64,000 nt of DNA from JAKZVK01 sp965237575 (GCA_965237575.1 CBDEGI010000004.1:4154001-4218000), one strand, 5' to 3'; shown: positions 26,360 through 36,167, counted from the first letter of the stretch. Numbers and translations are program-made. Notes: generated from the letters alone by a model not told the origin.

Positions 26360-27646
26360 ATGACCCATTTCATCGCTCTTGTTCTTGCCGCCTCGTATCT
26401 GCTGACGACCCCGCTGCTCGGTGAGAAAGGGCCTTCGCCGGGAGAGAGAAAGATCATCCTGTCGCGGAAGGCGATTGAACGCCAACCCGAAAAGGCTCGG
26501 CCGTACAACCAACTCGCCATGGCTCTGGCCCGACGAGCCCGCGAGACGGCCGACGCTGACTACTACCAGAAGGGGCTCGAGGCGGTCGAAACGTCGCTGC
26601 GACTCGAGCCGGGCAACTACGGGGCCCGCAAGGCACGGGTCTGGTGTCTGCTGGGCCAGCACGAGTTCGCCAAGGCTCTCGAAGAAGCAAAGGTCCTCAA
26701 CAAACTCGCACCCGACGACGTGCAGGTGTACGGGTTCCTGGCCGATGCCTACACCGAGTTGGGCGAGTACGAGCAGGCCGAGGCAGCCGTGCAGTGGATG
26801 CTCGACCTACGTCCAGGCAATGTGCCCGGCCTCACTCGGGGGGCGTATCTCCGTGAGCTCTACGGCTACACGGATGCCGCGCTCGAGTTCCTGCAGAAGG
26901 CGTATCAGCGGACAGCGCCGTCTGAAGTCGAGGATCGGGCTTGGATTCTGACCCATATGGCGCAGGCGCACTTTGGCAGTGGGGACCTCCGCCGCGCCGA
27001 GCAGCTTCTCGAGCAGGCGCTCGACCTGTTCCCTGACTACCACTACGCCCTCGCGAACCTTGGCAAGGTGCGAATGGGGCAGGAGCGTTTTGCCGAGGCC
27101 GTCGACCTGTTCGAGCGTCGTTATGAGCGCGCGCCTCATCCGGAGAACCTCTTCGATGTCGCTGTTGCACTGGAGAGGGCGGGTCGCAAGGGCGCAGCCG
27201 GGGTGGCATTCCAGAGGTTCGAGACGTTAGGTCGGGCCGAGATGGAGGGTGCCGACAATTGTAATCGCGAACTGGTCCGCTACTACGCCGACTATGCCTC
27301 CCGGCCCGAGGAGGCACTGCGGATCGCCCAGCGCGAAATCGGGCGGCGGAACGACGTGTGGACCCGTGACGCTCACGCCTGGGCCCTTCACGGTAGTGGC
27401 GATTACGAGCAGGCTCGTTCTGAAATTGAGAAGGCCCTGGCCCCCGGCATCCGTGACGCGAGGCTCTTCTACCACGCCGGCATGATCGCCGCCAAGCTTA
27501 GTGATAAGACTGCGGCCCGGAGCTATCTGAAACGGTCGCTCGACACCAACCCATACTCACAGGTCGCGTCGTCGGCTCGCGAGGCGCTCTCGTTGGTCTA
27601 CCCGTCGACCGCATTCGCGCCGCGCCGGGATACGGGGCGGCCGTGA
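26360..27646 (+). CDS. Exported tetratricopeptide-repeat protein
   Basis: A 428-aa protein with an N-terminal signal or anchor (MTHFIALVLAASYLLTTPLLG) followed by tandem TPR helices from about residue 35 to 425, for example RPYNQLAMALARRA, VYGFLADAYTELGEYEQAEAA and HYALANLGKVRMGQERFAEA. TPRs bind partner proteins. The start is the ATG at 26360, preceded by AAGGGAAG; an earlier in-frame start lies inside the terminator region. It lies directly after DUF4331 but beyond its terminator, so expression may need read-through or a promoter of its own. Confidence 0.88.
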   Translation: MTHFIALVLAASYLLTTPLLGEKGPSPGERKIILSRKAIERQPEKARPYNQLAMALARRARETADADYYQKGLEAVETSLRLEPGNYGARKARVWCLLGQHEFAKALEEAKVLNKLAPDDVQVYGFLADAYTELGEYEQAEAAVQWMLDLRPGNVPGLTRGAYLRELYGYTDAALEFLQKAYQRTAPSEVEDRAWILTHMAQAHFGSGDLRRAEQLLEQALDLFPDYHYALANLGKVRMGQERFAEAVDLFERRYERAPHPENLFDVAVALERAGRKGAAGVAFQRFETLGRAEMEGADNCNRELVRYYADYASRPEEALRIAQREIGRRNDVWTRDAHAWALHGSGDYEQARSEIEKALAPGIRDARLFYHAGMIAAKLSDKTAARSYLKRSLDTNPYSQVASSAREALSLVYPSTAFAPRRDTGRP

Positions 27647-27712
27647 CGGTCGGGCCCGTGACGAAGTCTGGGCCAGCCACACCTTGACCGTCCGATGCTG
27701 CAACGCCGGCCC

Positions 27713-29143
27713 CTACGGCCGCAGTTCGGCTGGAGGTGCCATCGCCTCGGTGAGCGCGGCGCGCATGGCGGCTTCGGAACGGTCGGGGTCGACCCACATC
27801 CAGGTCTTGATCGAGCGTCGTCGTCGGTCGAAACCCTCTTGCGATGCCTCGGCGGTGGGGATGTAGCCGGTTGCGCAGTCGCCGTAGCCGACCGTTATGA
27901 CGAACAAGTCGGGCCGCATCTGCTGCGCGTCCAGTTGGTATTGCACAAACGCTTCGCCCGGCAACAGCAAGAGGCGCGCCGGACCGAAGTCAATTACCGG
28001 CAGGTCGATGGCGAGCCCTGCGCCGGCGCGCTTGCGCCAACTGAGGCCCATGGCCGCGAGTGAGCGGGTCTTGGGCGGTAGGGACTCGTCTTCGAGATCG
28101 CGGCTGAGATCCTCGAGCGTAAAGCCCGCGGACTTCCTGGGAGGGAGTTGCAAGGGCACGGTTCGGAAGTCAACGGCTTCGAGCGGATGCCGCTCGGTTG
28201 CTTCCCAGGCCCCGACCATGCCCTGATACACGCGTTCGGCGAGCACGGCACGATTGGCCGGGTCGCCGTCGTTGTACTTGCCGGCGGTGACGTCGCCGGC
28301 GGCACCCGTCAGGTAGAGCTGCGCCACGGAGAGGTCGTCCTGCTCGCGGCGGGCACGCGCCAGCCCGACGTAGTCGCTCGACACTTCCCCCTTGCCGTAA
28401 TAGGTGATGGGGTGGACGGCGAAGCAGCTCAGCGCCGCGACGGGGCGGTCCCCGTCCCAGAAGCTCAGCGCCTTGAGCCACGGGTCAATGGCGCCGTCCG
28501 GTAGGGCGCGGATCGCGGGGTCTTTTGTGATTGCGGAACGGTTGAACGTGATGCGGCCGTCCGGAGTCTCGACGCGCCGGTTGGAAGCGACTTGTTCGAC
28601 CTTGGCCTGGCCGAGACCGATGTGCGTGACCGGGTGGGACGAGTCGAGCGACGCTCGTACAGCGGCGGCAACGCGCTGCAGGGCCTTTTCGTGGAAGGCG
28701 GGATCGCAATTGGCGCCGGGCAGGCCGACGCCGTCGAGCAAGCGTTGGGCCTCGAGGTCGAACACCGGGGCATCGTGCTGGTGAAGGCTACTGACGACGA
28801 CGCGCTGCGGCGTTGTGCCCGCAGCTTCAGCCAGGACAGAGCGCCAGCGTTCGTAGGCGTCGTTGCGGATCTCGCACCAGTCCACGCCCGCGATGACGAT
28901 GGGTTCTTGGCCCTGGGGAGACAGGATCAGTCCCTTGGCGAAAAGGGGATCGACGATCTTGCGCGCGGGTTCGATCATGCCCGCGAGCAGGGCGTGCCCA
29001 AGCGGCGGCGTGAGGTCGGCGGAGAAGGCCGCCACGCTGCACAAGGCCTCCCGTTGCGATGAGCAGCCTGGCAAGAGTGCGAGGGTTCCCGCGGCTCGGG
29101 CGGTTGAGCGGAGCCATTGGCGGCGGGACACGGGTTCGTTCAC
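27713..29143 (-). CDS. Tat-exported neutral/alkaline ceramidase-like protein (copy 1)
   Basis: A 476-aa protein. It begins VNEPVSRRQWLRS, a Tat signal with a lipobox-like ALLPGCS (about residues 17-23). The mature part follows the neutral ceramidase N-terminal domain pattern: AFSADLTPPLGHALLAG, VVVSSLHQHDAPVFD (candidate zinc histidines), CFAVHPITYYG and YLTGAAGDVTAGKYN. Classic members hydrolyse ceramide; many bacterial relatives have unknown substrates. The start is the GTG at 29143, preceded by GTGAGGAGAGCT; a longer open frame reaches 29545 but only overlaps the HAD gene. It is 8 bases downstream of that HAD gene, so the two are one operon. Confidence 0.82.
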   Translation of the reverse strand: MNEPVSRRQWLRSTARAAGTLALLPGCSSQREALCSVAAFSADLTPPLGHALLAGMIEPARKIVDPLFAKGLILSPQGQEPIVIAGVDWCEIRNDAYERWRSVLAEAAGTTPQRVVVSSLHQHDAPVFDLEAQRLLDGVGLPGANCDPAFHEKALQRVAAAVRASLDSSHPVTHIGLGQAKVEQVASNRRVETPDGRITFNRSAITKDPAIRALPDGAIDPWLKALSFWDGDRPVAALSCFAVHPITYYGKGEVSSDYVGLARARREQDDLSVAQLYLTGAAGDVTAGKYNDGDPANRAVLAERVYQGMVGAWEATERHPLEAVDFRTVPLQLPPRKSAGFTLEDLSRDLEDESLPPKTRSLAAMGLSWRKRAGAGLAIDLPVIDFGPARLLLLPGEAFVQYQLDAQQMRPDLFVITVGYGDCATGYIPTAEASQEGFDRRRRSIKTWMWVDPDRSEAAMRAALTEAMAPPAELRP

Positions 29144-29151
29144 AGCTCTCC

Positions 29152-29793
29152 TCACTTGACTTGTAGCGGGGCGGCGTTCCACCGGACGCCGCGCTCTGCC
29201 AGGCTCGTGCGTAGTTGGCCGGAGTTCTCGAAGACGACGGCATGGAGTCCAAGTCGGGCGCCAGCCTCCACGTTGACCGGCTTGTCGTCGATATAGAAAC
29301 ACTCGTGCGGTTTGCATCCGGCCTGGCGAACGGCCTCGAGGTAGATCTCGGGTGCCGGCTTCATGACTCCGACTTGGTAGGAGAGCACGAACTCCTCGAA
29401 ATGCCGCAAGACGGTGTAGTGCTCGCGGATGAACTCGAAGTGCAGCTCGTTGGTGTTGGAGAGCAGAACGAGCCGGTAGTTGGCAGCAAGTCCGCCGAGG
29501 AATCTGTCGTCGAGGAGCGGCTTGGGCTCGAACATGTCGCCCCATAGCTGCCGGAAGCGGCCGAACGACACGTCCATGTCGAGGGCGTCGCAGAAGCGGC
29601 GGTGGAAGACCTCGCTTGAGAGTTCCCCGCGCTCGTAGGGGCTGGCGAGGTCAGCCTGACGGATGATATCGGGGATCTCGTCGGAACGGTAGGGTGACAG
29701 TTTTGCGGTGGCGCGGTAGGCGCGAGCGAAATCGAGACCGACGATGACGTCGCCCAGGTCGAATAGGAGGGCTTTGATTGACGAAGGCGGCAT
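29152..29793 (-). CDS. HAD-family phosphatase (YihX-like)
   Basis: A 213-aa haloacid-dehalogenase-superfamily hydrolase. Motif I is LFDLGDVIVGLD (the first Asp is the nucleophile), motif II LLSNTNE, motif III lysine in GVMKPAPEIY, and motif IV FYIDDKPVNVEAGARLG. The layout matches the sugar-phosphate or flavin-mononucleotide-type HAD-IA phosphatases such as YihX. I chose the ATG at 29793 over a TTG at 29799. It is co-transcribed with the ceramidase-like gene downstream, but a shared pathway is not evident. Confidence 0.88.
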   Translation of the reverse strand: MPPSSIKALLFDLGDVIVGLDFARAYRATAKLSPYRSDEIPDIIRQADLASPYERGELSSEVFHRRFCDALDMDVSFGRFRQLWGDMFEPKPLLDDRFLGGLAANYRLVLLSNTNELHFEFIREHYTVLRHFEEFVLSYQVGVMKPAPEIYLEAVRQAGCKPHECFYIDDKPVNVEAGARLGLHAVVFENSGQLRTSLAERGVRWNAAPLQVK

Positions 29794-29899
29794 GGCCAAG
29801 TTTCAATCATAGCGGGCCGTGATGCCTTGGGATGGGGGGGCACGGGCTGGCGCGCCGGCTAGCCTAGAGGCCCTCGGGTGGCGGCAGGGTTCGTGCCGG

Positions 29900-30076
29900 A
29901 CCGCTCCCTGACCCGGACGAGCCGGAACCCAATAGGGTCTGGGCGACGGACCGCACGGCGGCGCGGCCTCGAAGGAGCGCGCGGGTTTACACCCGCGCCT
30001 CTGTCCCGGCCTCTGAGATTTTCTGCCGGGCTTGGCAAGGATTTCACTCGGTAGGTACTTACGGTCACGGCTCGGT
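29900..30076 (+). repeat. MITE-like dispersed repeat, copy 2
   Basis: About 177 bp, matching 2439-2609 in the same orientation, with the same imperfect inverted ends and central GCGCGGGT/ACCCGCGC hairpin. It differs by a short insertion near 29930. It fills the gap before the amidohydrolase start, so it probably influences that gene's leader or promoter. Confidence 0.75.
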
Positions 30077-30110
30077 TGCTTTGGCTGGTATTCTGGCGTT
30101 GGTGATTCGT

Positions 30111-31886
30111 ATGATCTACAGATCTTGCGTCGCTCTGATGGTCTTTCTTGTCGGCTGCATGGCGCTTCTCGCGCAGAACCCGAAGCGAGAACGGGTGATT
30201 CCCGATAGCCGCGCCGAGGTCATGTACTACAACGGCAAGATCATCACCATGTGGCCCGAGAGGCCTATCGGCGAAGCGGTAACGATCGCTGAAGGACGCA
30301 TTCTGGCCGTCGGCACCACGCAGCAGGTTGGCCGCACTACGGGGCCGAAGACCAAGCAGATCAACCTGCACGGCAACACGATGGTGCCGGGGTTAATCGA
30401 AACCCACGTACATCCCATCAACGCGGGCCTCGCCGAGCGGGACTTTGAGATTCCCATCATGCGCAGCTTCGCCGAGATTCAGGCGCATGTCGAAAGACTC
30501 GCAGCTTCGTCCCCGGCCGACAAGCTCATCTTCGTGCCCAAGGTCTATTCGACGCGACTCAAAGAACGCCGCTACCCGACTCGTTGGCAGCTTGACAGGT
30601 TCAGCGGCAAGCACATGGTGATGCTCGACAACAATTACGCCGCCGCGCTGAACTCGGCAGCTCTGCGTGCGATTGGGATCGATCGCGACACGCCGGAGCC
30701 GGACAACGGCAAGATCATTCGCGACCCGAAAAGCGGTGAGCCCACGGGCTTGATTCTCGGCGCACGGCAGTTGGTGTCGAAGCTTGTTGCGACCCTCGAG
30801 TACTCCGACGAAGACCGCGTCAACTCCTTGCGCAAGATGCACAAGGCCTACAACGCCGTCGGGATCACGAGCGTCATCGACCGCGCCTTGTGGTTCGACC
30901 AGGTTCGTATCTACCAGAGGCTTTGGGCCGAAGACGACTTGACGGTGCGCACGAATATCACCGTGCGACTGAATGGCGAGAGGCCCTTTGAGGAGGTGAA
31001 GAAGGACGTCGTCAATCTGGGCTTCGCCACAGGTTTCGGAGACGATTACGTGCGCATCGGGGCATTGAAGCTCCTGCTCGACGGCGGCATCCTGATCGGC
31101 ACGGCCTACCTGCGGGCTCCGTACGGCTCGCACACCGAGGTGTATGGCTTCGACGATCCGGACTATCGCGGCGTGCTGCGGATTCCTCGCGAGAGGATCC
31201 TGGCAATCATGAAGCTGGGCCATCGGCTGGGTTGGCAAATGACCGCGCACACGACGGGAGGGGCCTCGACCGACGTGCTGCTCGACGTCTACGACGAGAT
31301 CAACCGCGAGTCGCCCATTCGCGACCGGCGTTTCTCGCTCACCCACTCGAACTTCCACAATGCGGAATCCATCGCCAAGACCAAGCGCCTGGGCGTCTTG
31401 CTCGACCTGCAGCCGGCCTGGTACCACTTCGACGGCCCGGCAATCTCCGAAGTGCTCGGCCCCGAGCGCATGAAGACCTTCCAACCCTACAAGTCGCTGC
31501 ACGACGCGGGGCTCATCGTCGGCGGCGGCTCGGACCACATGATCAAGTTCGACGCCCGCACGGCCATCAACCCCTACCACCCCTTCTTCGGCATGTGGAT
31601 GGTCATCACCCGCAAGACGACCGACGGCACCGTATTCAGTCCCGAGGAGCGCATCAGCCGCGAGCAAGCCCTCAAGATGTGGACCTGGAATGGCGCATAT
31701 CTCACTTTCGATGAGGAAGTTAAGGGCTCGATCGAGCCCGGCAAGTTCGCCGATTTGGCGGTGATCTCCAAGGACTACCTCACCTGTCCGGTCGACGAGA
31801 TCAAGGACATCGAAGCGTTGGGCACGATCGTCGGCGGCAAAGTCGTCTACGAACGTGGAAACTTGTTTGGTGCATCAGGGGAGTGA
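30111..31886 (+). CDS. Exported amidohydrolase (YtcJ-like, amidohydrolase family 3)
   Basis: A 591-aa metal-dependent hydrolase. The ATG at 30111 opens a signal peptide or lipoprotein-like leader (MIYRSCVALMVFLVGCMALL). The metal site begins with HVHP in PGLIETHVHP, and later ligands lie in MTAHTTGGAS (near 385) and GGGSDHMIKFD (about 478). The C-terminal beta segment (GSIEPGKFADLAVIS) is typical of urease-superfamily hydrolases. Family 3 members act on amides, hydantoins or esters; the substrate is unknown. A TTG at 30081 would add ten residues with no benefit. Confidence 0.9.
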   Translation: MIYRSCVALMVFLVGCMALLAQNPKRERVIPDSRAEVMYYNGKIITMWPERPIGEAVTIAEGRILAVGTTQQVGRTTGPKTKQINLHGNTMVPGLIETHVHPINAGLAERDFEIPIMRSFAEIQAHVERLAASSPADKLIFVPKVYSTRLKERRYPTRWQLDRFSGKHMVMLDNNYAAALNSAALRAIGIDRDTPEPDNGKIIRDPKSGEPTGLILGARQLVSKLVATLEYSDEDRVNSLRKMHKAYNAVGITSVIDRALWFDQVRIYQRLWAEDDLTVRTNITVRLNGERPFEEVKKDVVNLGFATGFGDDYVRIGALKLLLDGGILIGTAYLRAPYGSHTEVYGFDDPDYRGVLRIPRERILAIMKLGHRLGWQMTAHTTGGASTDVLLDVYDEINRESPIRDRRFSLTHSNFHNAESIAKTKRLGVLLDLQPAWYHFDGPAISEVLGPERMKTFQPYKSLHDAGLIVGGGSDHMIKFDARTAINPYHPFFGMWMVITRKTTDGTVFSPEERISREQALKMWTWNGAYLTFDEEVKGSIEPGKFADLAVISKDYLTCPVDEIKDIEALGTIVGGKVVYERGNLFGASGE

Positions 31887-31977
31887 CCAAGGGCTGTCGC
31901 TACCAAGTTTATCGGTCCTGGGTCGGTCCTGGGTCTTGTGGGGCGGGTTATAATGGAGTTGGGTTTCGTGGTCCAAC

Positions 31978-32169
31978 ATGACAGAGCACACGCTGTGGGC
32001 TGAGATCGCGCGGTTGCAGCGACTGAAGCTCGATCCCAGCTTGTGGAAGAGTGTTGAGGAAGCCGCCGAGCTACTGACCGAAGGGCGTTTTCTGGAGGCT
32101 CAAGCGCTAGTGGAGAACGCTGAGGCCCGCGCCCGGCTGACTGCGACGCCAGCCTTGTTAAGCCCTTAA
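31978..32169 (+). CDS. Small hypothetical protein, 63 aa
   Basis: A 63-residue helical, acidic protein (MTEHTLWAEIARLQRLKLD, then a short helix-turn-helix-like repeat LLTEGRFLEAQALVENAEA that resembles a single TPR unit). A TATAAT hexamer lies at 31949-31954, 24 bases upstream, although no matching -35 box is seen. There is no homology I recognise. Confidence 0.4.
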   Translation: MTEHTLWAEIARLQRLKLDPSLWKSVEEAAELLTEGRFLEAQALVENAEARARLTATPALLSP

Positions 32170-32462
32170 GGGATCCGGCGCTCGACGGTCTTTGCGGAGG
32201 CGCATAGGTGTGTTTCGCCTCATTTCCAAAGAAACTCAGAGCTGTTTTCCTGTTTGGCCAGCAGTGCGCCTCGCCTAGTCCGACTTTCGCGAAGTTCTGG
32301 CGCGCAGGAACATAGTTTTATTCTGAACGGCTTCGCGAAAAAGTAAAGGGGGTAGGTCGGCACTACAGCGGCAGTGGCGAGGACCGCGAATGGAGCCAAA
32401 GAACTTACGCCGCGGGCACCCTCACAAAAAGTTTGTTCGCGGCTCGAATCGCGAGAGTCGGG
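32170..32462. other. Intergenic region
   Basis: 293 bases between the small hypothetical gene and the convergent HEAT/VWA gene. I see no gene, no clear terminator and no known repeat. Confidence 0.4.
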
Positions 32463-34190
32463 CTAGTCTGAGAAAAGCCTGGCGGAGGCAGCTCCGGCAC
32501 CGTCAGGCGACTTGACCGCGACGCACACTTCTTCCGCGGGGGGCGTTTCACAACGGTAGTGGATGGTATAGCGGTTGGAGAACAAGCGCACGCCCCTCTG
32601 CGCCGCACGCGTTACTTCTCTGCCCTTTGCTGCGTGGAGGTACCACCCCCCCGTGCGCTTGGCCAGCTCACGAAGAGTCGTGGAGGTTGGGGTTTCGTTG
32701 AACTCGATGATGGACGCCGGGACGCGGGCGGCCCGCAGCTCGCGTATCAAGTCGGGGAGGCTTCGTTCACTGCCGCGGTCGTCGCCGTCGGCGATCGCAA
32801 GAATCGAGCGCGGGCCGTTCTTTCTCGTCAGTAGCTCTTCAGCAGCCCGTCCGATCGCATCGTGAATCCGCGACGCCGTCCTCAGGCCTGGGTGCGGACG
32901 GCGGACGAGCGCGGCACAACGCTTCGGGTCGGTGGTAAAGGGAACGCTCCGCTCTACGTCGAGCGAGAACTTGTAGGCGCCAACGAGGTCGTCGGGCGCC
33001 TTGTTCTTCAAGCTGAGAACGAACGCCCCTATCATTTCTTGGAGCTGGGTGGCCGACATGCTCCCGCTGCAGTCCAGCACGTACATCAGGTTCATGGGAC
33101 CGCACTCCTGTGCAGACAGCACTTCGTAGTCGGTGATGAGCTGATCGCCCTCGTGAATCCTGACGTGCTCCTTTGCAAGATTCTCTACTCTCACTCCCTC
33201 CGCATCGGTGATTGCGAGGTGAAGGCAGCGGCCCCTGTCCGGCTCGGCGGCGGCGTAAAGGATCTCCACCTGCACTTCTTTCTCGAGCGCCTGCGGCTCT
33301 TCCGCGGGCTCGTCCTCGTCCTCTGGCCGGAGTGGTTCGGAGACCCGGGCTTCCGCCGCGTGCGCCGCCTCGATCTTTTGGATCGCCTTTTCGGCTTCGG
33401 GCCGTACGCGGGGATCGCGGTCTTCTTGGAGGTGCCGAAGCAACGGCAACCAGTCGCGGTCTTTGGTCTCTCCGAGAATCCAAGCCGCCCGAGTACGGAA
33501 GTCCGCGATCGGGTGCCTGACGAGATCGTTCACCCATTGGGACGCGCGTGAGTCGCCAAGGCGATAGGCTGCCAGGACAGCGTGGGCCTTTACGTCAGGG
33601 CTGGAGTCTGACACGGCGGTGAGCAGAATCGACGGCAGCTCTTTACTCGAGCGGAAGCCCATGCCGTCTATGGCGGCAGCTCGCACTTTAGGATCCGGGT
33701 CCTTCAGAACGTTCTCGATGAACAGTTCGTTTTGGCAGTGTTGGGCGAAGATGCGGCCGGCCTTCGCGCGTATGTCCGGGCCTTCTTCCCGCAGTGCGTG
33801 GATCAGCAACGGCAAAGTACGATTGCTCTCCGCAGTTTCCGCAAGGAGCCGAAGAACTCGTGACTTTAGGCTTCCGGAGGCCGTCTTCATTGCTTTGGCC
33901 AAATCGACGTCGAGACGTTCGACCTTGCCTCTCATCGCTTGCACTAGCACGACAGCTTCGCCGACGGACGAGATTTCGGGGTTCAGCAGCAGATCGAGCA
34001 ACATGTGGTTGCTTTGCAGCAGCCAAACGATGTACTGAACACTCGATTCGTCGGCCCCATTGCACATATAGCGCACGACCGACTGTTGGAACGCCGCGGG
34101 GTCTTTTTCCAGGAGCAGCGCCAACTGCCGGCCGTTTTCACGCCGGTTCTCGTTGAAGCTCTCCAATAGCTGGGTGACCTTGGCGTCCAT
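32463..34190 (-). CDS. HEAT-repeat protein with C-terminal VWA domain
   Basis: A 575-aa protein. Residues about 1-290 are alpha-solenoid HEAT-like repeats (KVRAAAIDGMGF, DVKAHAVLAAYRLGDSRASQWV, DFRTRAAWILGE). After an acidic linker (PEDEDEPAEEP), a von Willebrand factor A domain carries the MIDAS sequence DCSGSMS near residue 371 and the GDDRGSERS loop. VWA domains of this kind hold a divalent metal and bind partner proteins. I chose the ATG at 34190; an open frame with a TTG reaches 34289 but its N-terminus is arginine-rich and protein-unlike. Function unknown; no signal peptide. Confidence 0.8.
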   Translation of the reverse strand: MDAKVTQLLESFNENRRENGRQLALLLEKDPAAFQQSVVRYMCNGADESSVQYIVWLLQSNHMLLDLLLNPEISSVGEAVVLVQAMRGKVERLDVDLAKAMKTASGSLKSRVLRLLAETAESNRTLPLLIHALREEGPDIRAKAGRIFAQHCQNELFIENVLKDPDPKVRAAAIDGMGFRSSKELPSILLTAVSDSSPDVKAHAVLAAYRLGDSRASQWVNDLVRHPIADFRTRAAWILGETKDRDWLPLLRHLQEDRDPRVRPEAEKAIQKIEAAHAAEARVSEPLRPEDEDEPAEEPQALEKEVQVEILYAAAEPDRGRCLHLAITDAEGVRVENLAKEHVRIHEGDQLITDYEVLSAQECGPMNLMYVLDCSGSMSATQLQEMIGAFVLSLKNKAPDDLVGAYKFSLDVERSVPFTTDPKRCAALVRRPHPGLRTASRIHDAIGRAAEELLTRKNGPRSILAIADGDDRGSERSLPDLIRELRAARVPASIIEFNETPTSTTLRELAKRTGGWYLHAAKGREVTRAAQRGVRLFSNRYTIHYRCETPPAEEVCVAVKSPDGAGAASARLFSD

Positions 34191-34449
34191 GCGCTCGGGG
34201 GCCTTTGGGGTTCGTGGCTCCACACCTCGCCGGGGGGCGACCCTGCGGTTGCGGAACCTCACCTTCCTTATCGGCTGGGCGTAGAACAATTTGCAGGCAC
34301 CCTAGAATGCTTCTTGTGGCCAGTCCGTGGCTGCGCTCAACACCGATTCGACCGGACGGCTCTAGCAACCAAGATTCGGGGTCAGAGTCCGCCACGTCCC
34401 GCGACCCGCGGTGGCTGCTCGGGTCCGCCCAAACGAGCGACGTTTTGCA

Positions 34450-36162
34450 ATGGTGAGCCTCCGCCGACTACAATTGGCCGTGATCTTTCTTCGCTGCTTG
34501 CTCTCCATCCTTGTTGTGGCCGCGGGCCTCGCCGGGGCCACGCGCGAGCCCGTCCGCGCCCGCCAGGCCATGGTCGTCTCCACGCGCGACGAGGCGACAC
34601 GGGCCGGACTCGAGATCCTTCGCGACGGCGGCAACGCCGTGGACGCGGCCGTTGCCGTGGGCTTTGCCTTGGCGGTGGCCCACCCCGCCGCGGGCAACCT
34701 TGGCGGCGGCGGCTTCATGCTGATCCGCTTTGCGGACGGGCGCTCGACGTTCCTCGACTTCCGCGAACGCGCCCCAGCGGCTGCCCACCGCGATATGTAT
34801 CTCGACAAAGACGGCAACCCTACCGACGACGACCAGGTCGGCTACCGCGCCTCCGGCGTGCCAGGAAGCGCGCGCGGCTTTGAGCTGGCCCTGCGCAAAT
34901 ACGGAACCAAGCCCTGGGCCCAGGTGCTGCGCCCGGCGATCGAGCTGGCGGAACGGGGCTTCGAGGTCACCTATCTGCTCTCGGAGGCCCTGCGGGGGAA
35001 CAGGAAGCTGGCGCAGTTCGCCGAGTCGAGGCGGATCTTTCAGCGCGGCGGGCGCCACTACGATATGGGCGAGACATTCCGACAGCCGGACCTGCACCAA
35101 ACCCTCGTCCGCATCGCCAAGGGCGGGGCGGATGAGTTCTACAAAGGCAAGACCGCCCGCTTGATCGCCGCCGACATGCAGAAGAACGGCGGAACGATCG
35201 CCCTCGAGGATTTGGCCGCGTACAAGCCCGTCGAACGCAACTCGCTGTCGGGCCGATACGGCGACTACGAGCTGGTGAGCCCGCCGCCGCCCAGCTCGGG
35301 AGGTGTTGGCGTAATTCAAATGCTCAACATGCTGGAGGGCAGCGGCTACGAGAGAAGCGGACCAGGATCGGCGGCGGCGATCCACTACGTTGCCGAGACG
35401 ATGCGACGGTTTTTCGCCGACCGGGCGCAGTACTTCGGCGACCCCGACTTTGTCGAGATTCCCGTCGAACGCCTAATCAGCAAGGACTACGCGCGAGCAC
35501 GGCGGACATCGATCCATCTCGGCCGCGCCGGCGCGAGCGATCCCGACGCGACCGACGCGACCGGCTACGGCCTCGGGGGCGAGAGCACCGAGACCACGCA
35601 CTTCTCGGTGGTCGACAAAGAGGGCAATGCCGTGGCGGTCACCTATACGCTCAACGGCAGTTACGGCTCGGGGGTGACGGCGAAGGGAACAGGTGTCTTG
35701 CTGAACAACGAGATGAACGACTTCTCGGCCAAGCCCGGCGCGCCCAACAACGCCGGCCTGCTCACCAGCGAACAGAACGCGATCGCGCCCGGCAAGAGGC
35801 CGCTCTCATCGATGACGCCGACAATCGTCACGCGCGACGGCAAGCTATTTCTCGTCGTCGGTTCACCCGGCGGGCCGACGATTATCTCGACGGTCTTGCA
35901 GGTGATCACCAACGTGGTCGACTTTGGGATGGACCTGCGGCAAGCCGTCGACTTTCCACGCTTCCACCATCAGTGGATGCCCGACGAGTTGCGACTCGAA
36001 CGCCACGGCACCTCGTCTGACACGGTCGAGAGGCTGCGGCAGCGCGGGCACCGCTTGAGGTTCGTTGAAAAACAAGGGCGCGTGATGGCAATTCAGGTCG
36101 GCGAGAAGTGGCTACTCGGCGCCGCGGATGCCCGCTCGGAGGGCTCGGCGCGGGGGTATTGA
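34450..36162 (+). CDS. ggt: Gamma-glutamyltransferase
   Basis: A 570-aa Ntn hydrolase precursor with an N-terminal signal or anchor (LAVIFLRCLLSILVVAAGLAGA). It is self-cleaved to leave a catalytic N-terminal threonine, here T382 in STETTHFSVVD, the first T of the conserved TTH. The gamma-glutamyl site (SSMTPTIV, GSPGGPTII) follows. It transfers or hydrolyses the gamma-glutamyl group of glutathione and similar compounds in the periplasm. The start is the ATG at 34450, 39 bases inside a longer open frame. It is divergent from the HEAT/VWA gene and convergent with ribA. Confidence 0.95.
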   Translation: MVSLRRLQLAVIFLRCLLSILVVAAGLAGATREPVRARQAMVVSTRDEATRAGLEILRDGGNAVDAAVAVGFALAVAHPAAGNLGGGGFMLIRFADGRSTFLDFRERAPAAAHRDMYLDKDGNPTDDDQVGYRASGVPGSARGFELALRKYGTKPWAQVLRPAIELAERGFEVTYLLSEALRGNRKLAQFAESRRIFQRGGRHYDMGETFRQPDLHQTLVRIAKGGADEFYKGKTARLIAADMQKNGGTIALEDLAAYKPVERNSLSGRYGDYELVSPPPPSSGGVGVIQMLNMLEGSGYERSGPGSAAAIHYVAETMRRFFADRAQYFGDPDFVEIPVERLISKDYARARRTSIHLGRAGASDPDATDATGYGLGGESTETTHFSVVDKEGNAVAVTYTLNGSYGSGVTAKGTGVLLNNEMNDFSAKPGAPNNAGLLTSEQNAIAPGKRPLSSMTPTIVTRDGKLFLVVGSPGGPTIISTVLQVITNVVDFGMDLRQAVDFPRFHHQWMPDELRLERHGTSSDTVERLRQRGHRLRFVEKQGRVMAIQVGEKWLLGAADARSEGSARGY

Positions 36163-36167
36163 ACCCA

